A model generated the notes under the pieces. It saw nothing but the letters and a program-made list of their open reading frames with translations. It made no database searches and was not told the DNA's origin. This document shows positions 63,423-64,000 of a DNA stretch of 64,000 nt, in pieces. The DNA comes from Sphingomonas leidyi (GTDB lineage: Bacteria > Pseudomonadota > Alphaproteobacteria > Sphingomonadales > Sphingomonadaceae): the NCBI RefSeq assembly GCF_011761945.1, contig NZ_JAASQV010000001.1:1612001-1676000 (forward strand). Reading direction: 5' to 3'. Position 1 is the first letter of the stretch; each line of letters begins with the position of its first letter. The position numbers were made by a program, and so were the translations under genes.

Positions 63423-64000
63423 CTATTCGGCACCATCCGGGCGATTGGGGCCAAGATCGATGCCCAGCGTATCGAGGCGCTTGCGCAAGGTGTTGCGATT
63501 GATCCCCAGGGCGCGGGCGGCACGCAGCTGATTGCCGCCATGGCGGGCCAGCATCGCCTCGATCAGGGGGCGCTCCACTTCGCCGATGATCCGGTCGTAG
63601 AGCGTGCCGTCGTCGAGCGTGCGCGGCTCTTCGATCGCGATGCGTTCGAGCCGGGCGCGCACCGCCGCCTCGATGCCCTCGTCGCGAGTCGACTGGACGG
63701 GCAGCGAGCCAGTCTCGCCCAGTGCCCGGCGCAGCGCCTCCCCGTCGATCACTTCGTCGCGGCTGAGCGCGGCGATACGGCGCATCAGATTCTCGAGCTG
63801 GCGAACATTGCCCGGCCAGTCATAGCCTTCGAGCACCCGCACCGCATCGGCCGCGAGGCTCTTGCGCGGCAGGCCGTCCTCGGCGGCGCGGTCGAGGAAA
63901 TGGCGGGCGAGCAGCGGCACGTCGTCGCGGCGCTCCCGGAGCGAGGGCAGCGCGACGGGGACGACGTTGAGGCGGTAGAACAGGTCCTCCCGGAACTGCC
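63423..64000 (-). CDS. ntrC: Nitrogen regulator NtrC, C-terminal part
   Basis: The gene is cut by the right window edge; the visible part gives about 192 C-terminal residues. The end of the AAA+ domain (LNVVPVALPSLRERRDDVPL, GYDWPGNVRQLENLMRRI) and the Fis-type DNA-binding domain (RPLIEAMLARHGGNQLRAAR, ALGINRNTLRKRLDTLGIDL) are clear. NtrC is the sigma-54-dependent activator of nitrogen assimilation. It is read in the same direction as ntrY, ending 21 bases before it. Confidence 0.93.
   Translation of the reverse strand, partial: QFREDLFYRLNVVPVALPSLRERRDDVPLLARHFLDRAAEDGLPRKSLAADAVRVLEGYDWPGNVRQLENLMRRIAALSRDEVIDGEALRRALGETGSLPVQSTRDEGIEAAVRARLERIAIEEPRTLDDGTLYDRIIGEVERPLIEAMLARHGGNQLRAARALGINRNTLRKRLDTLGIDLGPNRPDGAE

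Noticed and set aside
1..64000. CRISPR arrays, tRNA and rRNA genes
   Set aside because: No regularly spaced short repeats, tRNA-like cloverleaf or rRNA sequence was recognised; the only long tandem repeats are coding (YDG and YD).

Overview
The window looks like a chromosomal segment of a high-GC alphaproteobacterium of the Sphingomonadaceae (Sphingomonas-like). The indicators are the block ntrC-ntrY-ntrX / sugE / hfq-hflX / mazG with a double-length Hfq, a FecI/FecR/TonB-receptor set of the type common in sphingomonads, a DmdC-like acyl-CoA dehydrogenase behind a MerR regulator, and GC-rich codon use outside the inserted islands. No database search was possible; family names are from recognition of motifs.

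Layout: (1) 1-3203, core genes: the 3' end of hisI, a lipoprotein, a MerR regulator with a candidate operator, and an acyl-CoA dehydrogenase. (2) 3204-9326, an accessory island: gene debris (an ImuB-like fragment and a 21-bp perfect hairpin), then RHS locus 1, made of a tiny secreted YD-repeat protein, two separately secreted RHS halves, a C-terminal toxin tip and an Imm42-like immunity protein. (3) 9446-22467 (minus), a two-partner secretion operon with a 3625-residue exoprotein carrying about 32 YDG repeats, its TpsB transporter and a small His-rich secreted protein. (4) 22901-34290, an IS3 remnant and a long minus-strand heavy-metal resistance operon: His-rich protein, czcC, czcB, czcA, DUF190, DUF305, ZIP, P1B-4 ATPase and SRPBCC, preceded by a CDF transporter remnant. 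(5) 34500-37845, RidA plus an unusual signal-less solute-binding protein, a divergent MocR-type regulator and a membrane protein. (6) 37974-44558, RHS locus 2: again a tiny secreted YD protein followed by a single-chain 1432-residue RHS protein, then a decayed array of alternative RHS tips, each followed by a small two-helix membrane protein, with an antisense phage-portal fragment inside. (7) 45014-55018: an ECF sigma / VWA lipoprotein / TPR set, an MDR oxidoreductase, a 55-residue protein, and a FecI-FecR-TonB receptor operon. (8) 55206-64000, core genes: metallophosphoesterase, mazG, YCII, hflX, double-domain hfq, sugE, ntrX, ntrY and ntrC (cut by the window end).

The most interesting biology is the pair of RHS loci. 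Both begin with a secreted protein carrying only one or two YD motifs, and locus 2 ends in a multi-tip array in which glycine-rich (not nuclease-like) tips alternate with small membrane proteins. I read this as a polymorphic toxin system with probable membrane-acting effectors and membrane immunity proteins; that function is inferred from layout, not demonstrated.
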